A DNA stretch of 64,000 nt from Rufibacter sp. DG15C. Its GTDB lineage: Bacteria > Bacteroidota > Bacteroidia > Cytophagales > Hymenobacteraceae. A model generated the notes under the pieces. The model saw nothing but the letters and a program-made list of their open reading frames with translations, ran no database searches and was not told where the DNA came from. Below are positions 17,118 through 25,059 of this stretch, in pieces. The DNA is taken from contig NZ_CP010776.1 in assembly GCF_001577755.1 (NCBI RefSeq), forward strand, positions 558,001 through 622,000, given 5' to 3'. Positions within the stretch are counted from its first letter, which is position 1. The number at the start of each line of letters is the position of its first letter. A program made the position numbers and the translations under genes.

Positions 17118-18245
17118 ATGAAAATAGGATTTGACGCCAAGCGCGCCTTTACCAATACCTCGGGATTGGGCAATTACAGCCGGTTTGTGGTTTCGGGGAT
17201 GATGACTTTCTACCCGCAGGACGAGTATGCCTTGTTCACGCCCAAGCAGAAAGACCTGTTCAAAGGCTTCTTCCCGAAGGTAGCCAAAACGCAAATCATT
17301 CAGCCAGACGGTCTGGGAAAGCGCGTCTCTTCTTTGTGGCGGACGTTTGGCTTGCGGTCGGCGCTGGTCAAGCACGGTGTGCAAGTGTACCACGGCCTTA
17401 GCAATGAACTGCCCTACGGCCTGGACACCAACCACACCAAGCTGGTGGTCACCATCCATGACCTGATTTTCCTGCGCTTCCCGGAGCTGTACCCCACCAT
17501 TGACCGCTATATCTATAAGAAGAAGTTCAAGGCGGCCTGTGATGCGGCCCACCAGATTGTAGCCATCAGTGAGCAGACCGCGCAGGATTTGCAGGAGTTC
17601 TTTGGCGTGCCGCAAGAAAAGATAAAAGTGGTTTATCAGGACTGTGACCCCGTTTTTCACCTGATTTCTGGAAAAGAGGCCCAAAACGCCGTCCAGCAGA
17701 AATACCAATTGCCCAGCCAGTTCATTTTGTGCGTGGGCACCTTAGAGCGCCGTAAAAACCAACTGCACCTGCTCAAAGCCTGGCACGCGGCCGGAGCGCA
17801 GATTCCTTTGGCGTTTATTGGCCGCAAGACGGAGTACTACAAGGAAATGGAGGCCTTCATCACCCAGCATAACTTGCAGGACAAGGTGCTGTTCTTGCCC
17901 TACATCCCGTTTCAAGAGTTGCCCATCATCTACCAGCTGGCTACGCTGTTTGTGTACCCGTCGGTGTTTGAGGGCTTTGGGATTCCTATTGTGGAGGCCT
18001 TGAACAGCGGCGTGCCCGTGATTACCTCAACCGGTTCCTGTTTTGCGGAGGCCGGTGGTCCGTCCTCGAAGTACGTTTCCCCTACTGACGTAGAGGCGCT
18101 GTCACAAGCCATTCAGGAAGTGTTGAACAGCACCGATGTGCAAAAGGAAATGGTGCAGAGAGGCTTGGAGCATGCGCAGACATTTAGGCCAGAAGTGACC
18201 ATTCCGCAGCTGCACCAAGTGTATGAGCAAGTGCTTGGTTGTTAA
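17118..18245 (+). CDS. Glycosyltransferase family 4 (GT1-type superfamily)
   Basis: The 375-residue product is a GT-B retaining glycosyltransferase. The N-terminal acceptor domain starts MKIGFDAKRAFTNTSGLGNY. The C-terminal donor domain has FILCVGTLERRKNQ and the E-x7-E motif in PSVFEGFGIPIVEALNSGVPV. It should transfer a sugar from a nucleotide donor on the cytoplasmic face, perhaps for exopolysaccharide or LPS. Codons for residues about 178-190 coincide with an in-frame match to the dispersed palindromic element (17651-17688), encoding PVFHLISGKEAQN. The neighbouring CDP-F motif is normal for the family, so protein length is not disturbed. Confidence 0.9.
   Translation: MKIGFDAKRAFTNTSGLGNYSRFVVSGMMTFYPQDEYALFTPKQKDLFKGFFPKVAKTQIIQPDGLGKRVSSLWRTFGLRSALVKHGVQVYHGLSNELPYGLDTNHTKLVVTIHDLIFLRFPELYPTIDRYIYKKKFKAACDAAHQIVAISEQTAQDLQEFFGVPQEKIKVVYQDCDPVFHLISGKEAQNAVQQKYQLPSQFILCVGTLERRKNQLHLLKAWHAAGAQIPLAFIGRKTEYYKEMEAFITQHNLQDKVLFLPYIPFQELPIIYQLATLFVYPSVFEGFGIPIVEALNSGVPVITSTGSCFAEAGGPSSKYVSPTDVEALSQAIQEVLNSTDVQKEMVQRGLEHAQTFRPEVTIPQLHQVYEQVLGC
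17651..17688. repeat. Palindromic element copy 10, inside a coding region
   Basis: CGTTTTTCACCTGATTT, then CTGG, then AAAAGAGGCCCAAAACG. It matches the common form at 34 of 38 positions by eye and keeps the glycosyltransferase frame open. It is the only copy seen inside a gene. Confidence 0.65.
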
Positions 18246-18280
18246 TTACTGAGCGTGAAGCTTTCCCTAAGGTGTTACTT

Positions 18281-18422
18281 TATCGACCCCTTTGAAGGGG
18301 ATGACCTAATAACTTGAGAAAGCAAAAGCTTCTATTCAATGCCGAATCTCAAAGGCAAAAAAATACATCAAGTTTATATCCAGCACGAGAAGTCCTCCCC
18401 CTACCCCCTCCGAAGGGGGACG
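18281..18422. repeat. Pair of C-rich dispersed repeats
   Basis: CGACCCCTTTGAAGGGGATG at 18284-18303 and TCCCCCTACCCCCTCCGAAG at 18396-18415 (continuing to 18422) are related to the C-rich repeat at 653-681. They fill the gap between convergent genes, which lacks a palindromic element. Each can fold into a small CCCC/GGGG hairpin. Confidence 0.6.
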
Positions 18423-18432
18423 AAATGCGTGC

Positions 18433-18891
18433 TTACGCTTTTAATTTCAAATGCAATAACGGAAACGGCTTGCCCATGCCATCCACCTCTGAGCGGCTTT
18501 TCACTCCAAACCCATTGTGCAGGTAAAAGCCCACGGCTTTTTCATTCTGCTCGTTCACGTCTACTTTAGTGGCGCTTAATTCTGACATGGCGTACTGCAG
18601 GAGTTGTTTGCCGATGCCTTTGCTTCTGGCATCTGGGTGCAGAAAGAGCATTTCTATTTTTCCATCAGCCACCCCCACAAAGCCTAAGACTTTGCTGCTC
18701 TCCCGCACACAGCGCAATTCTAATTGCGCCAGAAACTCTTGCAGGATGAGGGGCCTGAAGAACTGAATGTTTTCCTCCCGCAGAAAGTGATGGGTGGCCC
18801 GCACGGAGACTTCCCAGACGTCTGTCAGTTCTAGAAAATCTGCCGGTGTAACGGTACACACTTCTGAGGTTGGATTAGTGGAAGTAGCCAA
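18433..18891 (-). CDS. GNAT-family N-acetyltransferase
   Basis: The 152-residue product is a single GNAT domain that would transfer an acetyl group from acetyl-CoA to an unknown amine. Strand 4 GKIEMLFLHPDARSKGIGKQL contains the acetyl-CoA pyrophosphate-binding R-x-x-G-x-G motif. VDVNEQNEKAVGFYLHNGF is the classic strand 5 and helix 4 region with the conserved Asn and Tyr. It resembles YafP/putative acetyltransferases. It has its own TATCTTTG promoter. Confidence 0.9.
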   Translation of the reverse strand: MATSTNPTSEVCTVTPADFLELTDVWEVSVRATHHFLREENIQFFRPLILQEFLAQLELRCVRESSKVLGFVGVADGKIEMLFLHPDARSKGIGKQLLQYAMSELSATKVDVNEQNEKAVGFYLHNGFGVKSRSEVDGMGKPFPLLHLKLKA

Positions 18892-18916
18892 GGTTTTGGA
18901 TAGGGAAGTTTCGGCC

Positions 18917-18924
18917 CAAAGATA
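18917..18924 (-). promoter_or_regulatory. Bacteroidota -7 promoter box for the acetyltransferase
   Basis: Minus-strand TATCTTTG lies 25 bp upstream of the ATG and just beyond the stop codon of the DUF2254 gene, showing separate transcription. Confidence 0.55.
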
Positions 18925-18928
18925 AAAA

Positions 18929-20173
18929 TTAGGTTTTATTCTTTTCTTCCGCCTTCTGTTCTACCCTATGCAGGAGGGAGCGTATACAGGCACTTCTCTC
19001 CTGGCCCTCTACCTGGCTCTGCAGTTGCTGTAAAAGCTTTTCTAGCTCTATTTGCAGAATTCTATCCTCCTGGCCATAGTCCCAGATGGGCAAGAGGGTC
19101 TCTTCAAAAATCTCTTCAAAGGTCTTTACCCTTATGAATATTCTACCACCACCGTCTGCGTCTTGGATGACTTGCCGTGGGTAATGGTTTAGTTGAAATG
19201 ATAGCAAGTCCACCAGCACTTGCAGACTGAGCACCGCCGTGCCGGGGTCATTCACGCCCGGGCTTAAGGCTTTTAAGGCCACCTCTACCAGTTGCTTGAA
19301 CCCATAATAAGCACTTATCAGGATGGACTCTCCACGGTAGAATTCTACCAGAAGCCTAAGGGCGGTTTCCTGCTCCGCTGTGACCGGGGTATGGGAATGC
19401 ACCCTCAAAAAGGGTATCCCGTCTAGTACATAGGCCCCAATCGGAAACAGAACCACCACCTGCCATTGGTGTTGGGTGCACAGGCGCAACAAGGCTTTCT
19501 GGTTGAATCCCTGGTAATAGCCAGACGTTTTGGCAATTAGGGCGTAGCCGGGCATGATGATAGGCGCTACTTCACCAGGTACTTGTTTTAAGGGGCACAG
19601 CTCCTCCAGCTTTTGCCGGGTCTGCTTATGGATGCGGTCTATGATGGTGTCATACTTGACGGACTGCGTGATGTAGTGCAGAAAATAGATGAACAGGAAG
19701 ATGTCTACCACGGTGAGCAGAATGAGCAGGTACACACTGAGCGCGGGCACCAGCACGCCAGAGTCAATGTCCCGGATGGTGCTCAGCAAGAAAAGCGCGT
19801 AGACAATAGTGCCAATGTAAAAGCCCAGCACCCACTGCTGAAACCGGTTGCCTATCATGCTGTCCAAGACACGGTTGCTCATGTTGGAGGCCGCCTGGTT
19901 GAGCAGAATCATTACCATGGAGAAGCTGAAGACGGTCAAAGACAGAATACCACCGGCTATGGTGGCGGCTATGGTGCGGGCGGTGCTGGCGTCTTTTAGG
20001 GTAAGAAAGTCCCACCGGCTCTTTAATGCCCTGCCAGACTCAGAGAAGTCAATATGGAGCATGGTATAGGAAATGATTAAAAAGACAAGGGCAATAACCG
20101 CCGGGTAAAAGGCTATACTGGTCACTACCTGCGTATAATACCGCCGGACATAGGTGCGTATTTTTTCTGTCAT
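18929..20173 (-). CDS. DUF2254 membrane protein
   Basis: The 414-residue product has four predicted membrane segments in its first half: AFYPAVIALVFLIISYTML, a segment with GILSLTVFSFSMVMILL, WVLGFYIGTIVYALFLL and LLILLTVVDIFLFIYFLHY. A soluble C-terminal region follows, including the conserved SPGVNDPGTA motif. This pattern matches DUF2254, a widespread inner-membrane family of unknown function. The ATG at 20173 is chosen; the open frame extends to 20266 through part of a palindromic element, which I treat as spurious. A TATCTTTA box lies at 20206-20213. Confidence 0.85.
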   Translation of the reverse strand: MTEKIRTYVRRYYTQVVTSIAFYPAVIALVFLIISYTMLHIDFSESGRALKSRWDFLTLKDASTARTIAATIAGGILSLTVFSFSMVMILLNQAASNMSNRVLDSMIGNRFQQWVLGFYIGTIVYALFLLSTIRDIDSGVLVPALSVYLLILLTVVDIFLFIYFLHYITQSVKYDTIIDRIHKQTRQKLEELCPLKQVPGEVAPIIMPGYALIAKTSGYYQGFNQKALLRLCTQHQWQVVVLFPIGAYVLDGIPFLRVHSHTPVTAEQETALRLLVEFYRGESILISAYYGFKQLVEVALKALSPGVNDPGTAVLSLQVLVDLLSFQLNHYPRQVIQDADGGGRIFIRVKTFEEIFEETLLPIWDYGQEDRILQIELEKLLQQLQSQVEGQERSACIRSLLHRVEQKAEEKNKT

Positions 20174-20205
20174 ACCTCTGTATATACGGCCAAAGCCCAC
20201 AGTGT

Positions 20206-20213
20206 TAAAGATA
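20206..20213 (-). promoter_or_regulatory. Possible promoter box for the DUF2254 gene
   Basis: Minus-strand TATCTTTA, one base off TAnnTTTG, lies 33 bp before the chosen ATG. Confidence 0.4.
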
Positions 20214-20233
20214 GACACACCTCCTGCTCGGGT

Positions 20234-20271
20234 CGTTTTTGGCTTGTTTTCTGTAAAACTGCCCAAAAACG
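20234..20271. repeat. Dispersed palindromic element, copy 11
   Basis: CGTTTTTGGCTTG, centre TTTTCTGTAAAA, then CTGCCCAAAAACG. It lies between divergent genes. Confidence 0.8.
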
Positions 20272-20353
20272 AATGCTCTCTGGCATTACTACACAGTTAT
20301 TGCTGTGGCATTTTCAAATTTCCAAATCTACTCATTTTCACATCTTTCCTCCG

Positions 20354-20361
20354 TACCTTTG
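20354..20361 (+). promoter_or_regulatory. Bacteroidota -7 promoter box for the M16 peptidase gene
   Basis: A perfect TACCTTTG lies 66 bp upstream of the TTG start codon. Confidence 0.6.
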
Positions 20362-20426
20362 CAGGCTGCTTGGCGGGGCTCAGAAACAAACCCCGCGCCG
20401 GCAGGTTTATCCCTAGATAAAACAGA

Positions 20427-21674
20427 TTGACTTTGACCAAGCTACCTGATTACCATATTCATACCTTACCCAACGGCATCCGCGTGTTGCACAAGCAGGT
20501 GCCGCATACCAAGATTGCCCACTGCGGCTTTATGATGGACATCGGCTCCCGTGATGAGCTGCCCCATGAGCTGGGGCTGGCGCACTTCTGGGAGCACATG
20601 GCCTTTAAAGGCACCCAAAAACGGAAGTCGTTTCATATTCTCAATCGTCTGGAGAGCGTGGGCGGTGAACTGAACGCCTACACCACCAAAGAGAAAATCA
20701 GCTTCTACGCCTCGGTGCTGGAGAACCACTTTGAGAAGGCCTTTGAGCTACTTACCGACATCACCTTCCACTCCACTTTTCCGGCCAAGGAGATTGAGAA
20801 AGAGCGCGGCGTGATTCTGGAGGAGATGGCCATGTACCTAGACACGCCCGAGGACGCCATCATTGACGAGTTTGACTCCGTGGTGTTCAAAGACCATTCG
20901 TTGGGGAACAACATTCTGGGCACGCGGGAGAGCGTGAGCGGTTTCCAGCGCGAAGACTTCCAGGCCTTCATCAAGCGCAACCTGAGCACCGACAAGCTGG
21001 TGTTCTGCTCAGTGAGCAACTGGCCGTTTGAGAAAGTCCTGAAGATGGCCAACAAATACCTGGGCGAGATTCCTACCCAGACCAGAAACCGGGAGCGCAC
21101 GCCGTTCACGGGCTACCAGGCCCAGACGCTGTTGTCTGAGAAACCTATCCAACAGGCGCACTGCATCATTGGCTGTCCGGCGTATTCCTTGCTAGACAAA
21201 CGCCGCTTGACCTTCTTCACCTTGGTGAACATTCTGGGCGGCCCCGGCATGAACTCCCGCCTGAACATGGGCGTGCGCGAAAAGTACGGCCTGGTCTACT
21301 CTATTGATGCCAACTACTCCACTTACGTGGATACCGGTATGTTCGGGATTTACTTCGGCACCGAGAAAAAGCAATTGAAGCGCACCATTGGCCTGGTCTT
21401 GAAGGAGCTGAAACAGCTCCGCGAGAAACCCATGGGCTCTGTGCAGCTGCACACCGCCAAGCAACAGCTCATGGGCCAACTAGCCATGGCCGAGGAAAGC
21501 AACATGGGCCTCATGATGATGATGGGCAAGAGCATTCTGGACTTGGACACCATTGAAACCCTCAACGAAATCTTTGACCAGATCAAGAAGATTGAAGCCA
21601 AGGATTTGCTGGACATCGCCAATGACACCTTCCAGGAAGACAACCTGAGCTTCCTGCAATACGTCCCGAGCTAA
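20427..21674 (+). CDS. M16 family zinc metallopeptidase (pitrilysin/MPP-like)
   Basis: The 415-residue product has the inverted zinc motif HFWEH (residues 53-57) followed by the downstream Glu in GVILEEMAMYLDTPED. The second half has the inactive lobe with GPGMNSRLNMGVREKYGLVYSI, including the conserved R and Y. Length fits a single-chain processing peptidase. No signal peptide is seen. No ATG fits the N-terminus, so I use the TTG at 20427, supported by the TACCTTTG promoter upstream; another TTG at 20433 is an alternative. Substrates are unknown. Confidence 0.9.
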   Translation: MTLTKLPDYHIHTLPNGIRVLHKQVPHTKIAHCGFMMDIGSRDELPHELGLAHFWEHMAFKGTQKRKSFHILNRLESVGGELNAYTTKEKISFYASVLENHFEKAFELLTDITFHSTFPAKEIEKERGVILEEMAMYLDTPEDAIIDEFDSVVFKDHSLGNNILGTRESVSGFQREDFQAFIKRNLSTDKLVFCSVSNWPFEKVLKMANKYLGEIPTQTRNRERTPFTGYQAQTLLSEKPIQQAHCIIGCPAYSLLDKRRLTFFTLVNILGGPGMNSRLNMGVREKYGLVYSIDANYSTYVDTGMFGIYFGTEKKQLKRTIGLVLKELKQLREKPMGSVQLHTAKQQLMGQLAMAEESNMGLMMMMGKSILDLDTIETLNEIFDQIKKIEAKDLLDIANDTFQEDNLSFLQYVPS

Positions 21675-21740
21675 AGCTCGACAATTAGAAATTCAAAATT
21701 AGAAATCAGAAATAGGGCACTGCGAAAGTTTTTAGCCCGC

Positions 21741-21780
21741 TCGTTTTTGGCCTGTTTTCACCAAAACAGGCCAAAAACGA
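21741..21780. repeat. Dispersed palindromic element, copy 12 (perfect arms)
   Basis: TCGTTTTTGGCCTGTTTT pairs perfectly with its complement around the 4-nt centre CACC. It lies between two plus-strand genes and is nested between AT-rich inverted repeats. Confidence 0.9.
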
Positions 21781-21795
21781 TTCCTTTCTTACTTC

Positions 21796-21803
21796 TACTT
21801 TTG
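21796..21803 (+). promoter_or_regulatory. Possible promoter box for the O-methyltransferase gene
   Basis: TACTTTTG fits TAnnTTTG and lies 43 bp before the ATG at 21846. Confidence 0.4.
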
Positions 21804-21845
21804 GGCATTTCTAATCTTTAATTTCTAATTTCTAATTGACCAAAA

Positions 21846-22490
21846 ATGGATTTTTTGGATCCCGATCTGCAAGCCTACGCAGAGGCGCATACCTCGCCAG
21901 AGTCTGACCTGTTGCGCCGTCTCAACCGCGAGACGCACTTGAACGTCATGAAGCCGCGCATGCTGTCAGGGCATTTGCAGGGGCGGGTGTTGGCCATGGT
22001 GTCGCAGATGATGCGGCCTAGACGAATTCTGGAGATTGGCACTTACACAGGCTACTCGGCGCTTTGCCTGGCCGAGGGATTGGCAGAGGATGGCGTCCTG
22101 CATACCATTGACGTGAATGATGAGTTGGAGGACATGGTGCGCAGTTACATCAACCAAGCTGGTCTAGAGCAGAAGATTCAGATGCACATCGGGCAGGCCG
22201 CAAATGTGATTCCAACCTTGGAAGAAACTTGGGACCTGGTCTTCATTGACGCCGATAAGAAAAGCAACGCGCTCTACTATGAAATGGTCTTGGACAAAGT
22301 GCGTCCGGGTGGTTTCATTCTGGCAGACAACGTGTTATGGAGCGGCAAGGTGGTAGAGAAGTTCAGGCCCAAGCTGGATAAGGACACCGAGATGGTGCTG
22401 GATTTCAACCAGTTGGTGCACCAAGACCCGCGCGTAGAGAACCTGCTGCTGCCTATTAGAGACGGCATCTTGGTGGCCCGCAAAAAGTAA
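21846..22490 (+). CDS. O-methyltransferase (SAM-dependent, catechol-type)
   Basis: The 214-residue product is a class I methyltransferase of the YrrM/COMT-like family. Motif I is EIGTYTGYSALCLAEGL, the acidic loop is HTIDVND, and the metal and substrate motif is DLVFIDADKKSNALYYEM followed by ADNVLWSG. The family uses Mg2+ and S-adenosylmethionine to methylate hydroxyl groups; the substrate is not known. It is cytoplasmic and of standard length. No terminator is obvious after the stop. Confidence 0.92.
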   Translation: MDFLDPDLQAYAEAHTSPESDLLRRLNRETHLNVMKPRMLSGHLQGRVLAMVSQMMRPRRILEIGTYTGYSALCLAEGLAEDGVLHTIDVNDELEDMVRSYINQAGLEQKIQMHIGQAANVIPTLEETWDLVFIDADKKSNALYYEMVLDKVRPGGFILADNVLWSGKVVEKFRPKLDKDTEMVLDFNQLVHQDPRVENLLLPIRDGILVARKK

Positions 22491-22681
22491 ATTTTCCCGT
22501 TGTGGATAACTGGGTGGAAAAATTTTAGCGCCCGGTTCTTTCCTTTCCCCTCCCAAAATCGCCTACTTTGTAGCAGGAGCCTGCTTTGCAAGTCTTTACT
22601 AAATAGCAATTTAGCTATATGTAATTCCAGTATCACAAGAGGCTCACTCACCAAGTGCGAAAGTACGTTTTAACCCAGTTT

Positions 22682-24964
22682 ATGAAGATGAGAAAACTAT
22701 TCCCTCTCCTTCTGCTTTGCCTTTTCACGCTGGCGGCGCAAGCCCAAAACCCGATTGTCCCCTATACCATCCATTTCACAGACATGCGCCTGACCATTAA
22801 GGAAGACGCGCGCGTAGAGATTCAGAAGATTGTGGACGGTCTGGTCAAGCACCCGGGGTACTTCCAGAAGAAGGTAGAACTGGCTGATGCCTACTTCCCG
22901 CACATTGAGCAGGCCTTCAAACAAGAGAACCTGCCCTCAGATTTTAAATATTTGGCCTTGCAGGAAAGCGGGCTGGTATCTGACGCCGTGTCTACGTCCA
23001 ATGCCGTGGGCTTTTGGCAGTTCAAAGAAACATCGGCTACGGAGTTGGGCGTGCGCGTGAACTCACAGGTAGATGAGCGCAAGCACATCATTGAGTCCAG
23101 CCGAGGCGCCGCCAAGTACCTTCACCGCAGCAACAACTACTACAAGAACTGGTTTAACACGCTTCTCTCCTACTACCAAGGTTTGACCGGCACCAAAGCC
23201 CTTACTAAGACCTCAGACATTGGGGTGAAGGAAATGGATGTGACCTCGCAGACCAACCGCTATTTATTGACCTTCTTGGCGCACAAGGTGGCCTATGAGA
23301 ACGCCATCGGCAGAAACCCGAAGCCCAGCCTAGCCTTGCAGCCCATGAAAGTCTCTTCGGGCCAGAGCCTGACAGAGATTGCCATGGCCGCTCAGGTAGA
23401 AGCTGGGCAACTGGAGCAGTACAACAAGTGGCTCCTGGCCTCTACCGTGCCCGCCGACAAGGATTACTACGTGATGGTACCGGTGTTCAACGGCACGCCT
23501 ACCACGGGCGTATTGGCGCAGGACAACCAGAGAAGCGGTCCTTTGCAGAAACTGAAGGATTTAACCGAGTCCATCACAGGCAAAGAGTCTAAAGAAGAAC
23601 TGGAGGCCAAAGTTTCTAAGCGCCGCGCGCAGTTCACCAACTCCAACGGCCTCAAAGCCATCATTGCGCAGGTAGGTGACACCAAAGACGTGCTGGCCTT
23701 GCAGGCAAACCTGTCTACGCGCCGTTTCCTGAAGTACAATGACATGCGCAGCTTTGACGAGATTGTACCGGGCCGCATCTATTACCTGCAAGCCAAGCGC
23801 ACCAAGGCAGACACCGAGTACCACGTGGCCCGTACTGGCGAAACCATGCATGATGTCTCTCAGAAATACGGCATCAAGCTCAGCAACCTGTTGCGCAAGA
23901 ACCGCATGAAGAGAAACGAGGCCCTGCTGGTAGGCAGAGTCTTGTGGCTGCAACAGACGCGTCCAAGCAACATTCCGGTAGAGGTTAGACATTTGAACGA
24001 GGATGTGGCGCCAGTAGTGGCCACGGCTACGCCAGCCGCTAGCGCTGCCGTGCAAACCCCGGCTGCTTCCGTAACGCCGGCTAAACCACAGGATGGTGCC
24101 ATTTCCATTATGGTGGAAGACACCGTGGGCATGACAACCAAGATTTCTGGCAATACGCCCGCGCCCAAACCCACCATGGACAGCGTGATTGTCACTACTA
24201 CCGTCACAACCAATGCCGTGTTGTACCCTACCAAAACCTTAGGCAACGGAGCCCGCCCAGAAAGACCTATTGAGGTAAAATCACCGGAGGTGAACGGCAG
24301 AGAAGTCTTGACTCCTTCTACCACTGCAACCCCAGCTACTCCGGCTAAACCGACGGCTCCGGTGTCCAATGCCTCTTTCCACGTGGTGCAGAAAGGCGAG
24401 ACCCTGTATTCCATCTCCAAACTCTATAACGTGTCCATGGAGAACTTGCAGGCCTGGAACCAGTTAACCGGCGGGCCTTTGTCGGTGGGCAAGGAATTGT
24501 CTTTGAAAGGACCGGCGTCATCGGTAGCGATAGCGGCCACTCCAGCCATGACCGCCACTGAGGCCAAAGTCGCCGCCCGTGAGCACTTGGTAGTAGCCGG
24601 CGAAACGTTGTATTCCATTTCCCGAAAATATGGCGTCACCATTCAGAACCTATTGGAGTGGAACAACTTGACGGACAACAGCCCGGTGTCCATCGGGCAG
24701 AAGTTGGTAGTAGTGGGACCGGCAGAGGAAGAAGTGACCCTTTCAGAAACCAAACCGGCACCCGCTGTTATGCCGATGGCTGCACCCGTAAAATCCGCCA
24801 CGGGCACTATCACCCACAAAGTAGCCGCCGGCGAGTCCATGTACCAGATTTCGCGCAAGTACGGCGTGACCATCAAGGAAATCATGGAATGGAACAACAA
24901 GGCAGATTTCAACGTGACCTTAGGCGAGAACCTGACCATCAAACCGAAGACCACTTCTAACTAA
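22682..24964 (+). CDS. Membrane-bound lytic transglycosylase with multiple LysM domains (MltD-like)
   Basis: The product of about 760 residues has a signal peptide ending near LAAQAQ. It has an SLT family 23 domain (about 75-200) with the catalytic Glu in LPSDFKYLALQESGLVSDAV and the downstream AVGFWQF motif. It then has a degenerate LysM (SSGQSLTEIAMAAQ), a LysM at about 380-425 (YHVARTGETMHDVSQKYGI), a Thr/Pro/Ala-rich linker of over 100 residues, and three C-terminal LysM domains (each with GETLYSIS- or GESMYQIS-type motifs). It should cleave peptidoglycan glycan strands in the periplasm. The ATG at 22682 is preferred to an in-frame GTG at 22655. Confidence 0.92.
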   Translation: MKMRKLFPLLLLCLFTLAAQAQNPIVPYTIHFTDMRLTIKEDARVEIQKIVDGLVKHPGYFQKKVELADAYFPHIEQAFKQENLPSDFKYLALQESGLVSDAVSTSNAVGFWQFKETSATELGVRVNSQVDERKHIIESSRGAAKYLHRSNNYYKNWFNTLLSYYQGLTGTKALTKTSDIGVKEMDVTSQTNRYLLTFLAHKVAYENAIGRNPKPSLALQPMKVSSGQSLTEIAMAAQVEAGQLEQYNKWLLASTVPADKDYYVMVPVFNGTPTTGVLAQDNQRSGPLQKLKDLTESITGKESKEELEAKVSKRRAQFTNSNGLKAIIAQVGDTKDVLALQANLSTRRFLKYNDMRSFDEIVPGRIYYLQAKRTKADTEYHVARTGETMHDVSQKYGIKLSNLLRKNRMKRNEALLVGRVLWLQQTRPSNIPVEVRHLNEDVAPVVATATPAASAAVQTPAASVTPAKPQDGAISIMVEDTVGMTTKISGNTPAPKPTMDSVIVTTTVTTNAVLYPTKTLGNGARPERPIEVKSPEVNGREVLTPSTTATPATPAKPTAPVSNASFHVVQKGETLYSISKLYNVSMENLQAWNQLTGGPLSVGKELSLKGPASSVAIAATPAMTATEAKVAAREHLVVAGETLYSISRKYGVTIQNLLEWNNLTDNSPVSIGQKLVVVGPAEEEVTLSETKPAPAVMPMAAPVKSATGTITHKVAAGESMYQISRKYGVTIKEIMEWNNKADFNVTLGENLTIKPKTTSN

Positions 24965-24984
24965 GACTATTTTATTCTCTCCAA

Positions 24985-25020
24985 GAATCGGCCTGGCAAT
25001 TGAATATGCCAGGCCGATTC
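24985..25020 (+). terminator. Intrinsic terminator fused to a palindromic element
   Basis: A perfect 14-bp stem, GAATCGGCCTGGCA and its complement, with an 8-nt loop. The T tract is provided by the GTTTTT of the palindromic element that starts at its last base. Confidence 0.85.
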
Positions 25021-25058
25021 GTTTTTAGGTTATTTTCTTAGAAACAAGCCAAAAACGG
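25020..25058. repeat. Dispersed palindromic element, copy 13
   Basis: CGTTTTTAGGTTATTTTC, centre TTAG, then AAACAAGCCAAAAACGG. It sits between the terminator above and the stop codon of the minus-strand MFS gene. Confidence 0.8.
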
Positions 25059-25059
25059 G

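Larger units (their letters stand above)
21683..21837. repeat. AT-rich inverted repeats flanking a palindromic element
   Basis: AATTAGAAATTCAAAATTAG at 21683-21702 (continuing to 21706) and the opposite-strand form with AATTTCTAATTTCTAATT ending at 21837 face each other across palindromic element copy 12. The second form recurs at 28208-28225 just upstream of dnaE. Confidence 0.6.
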
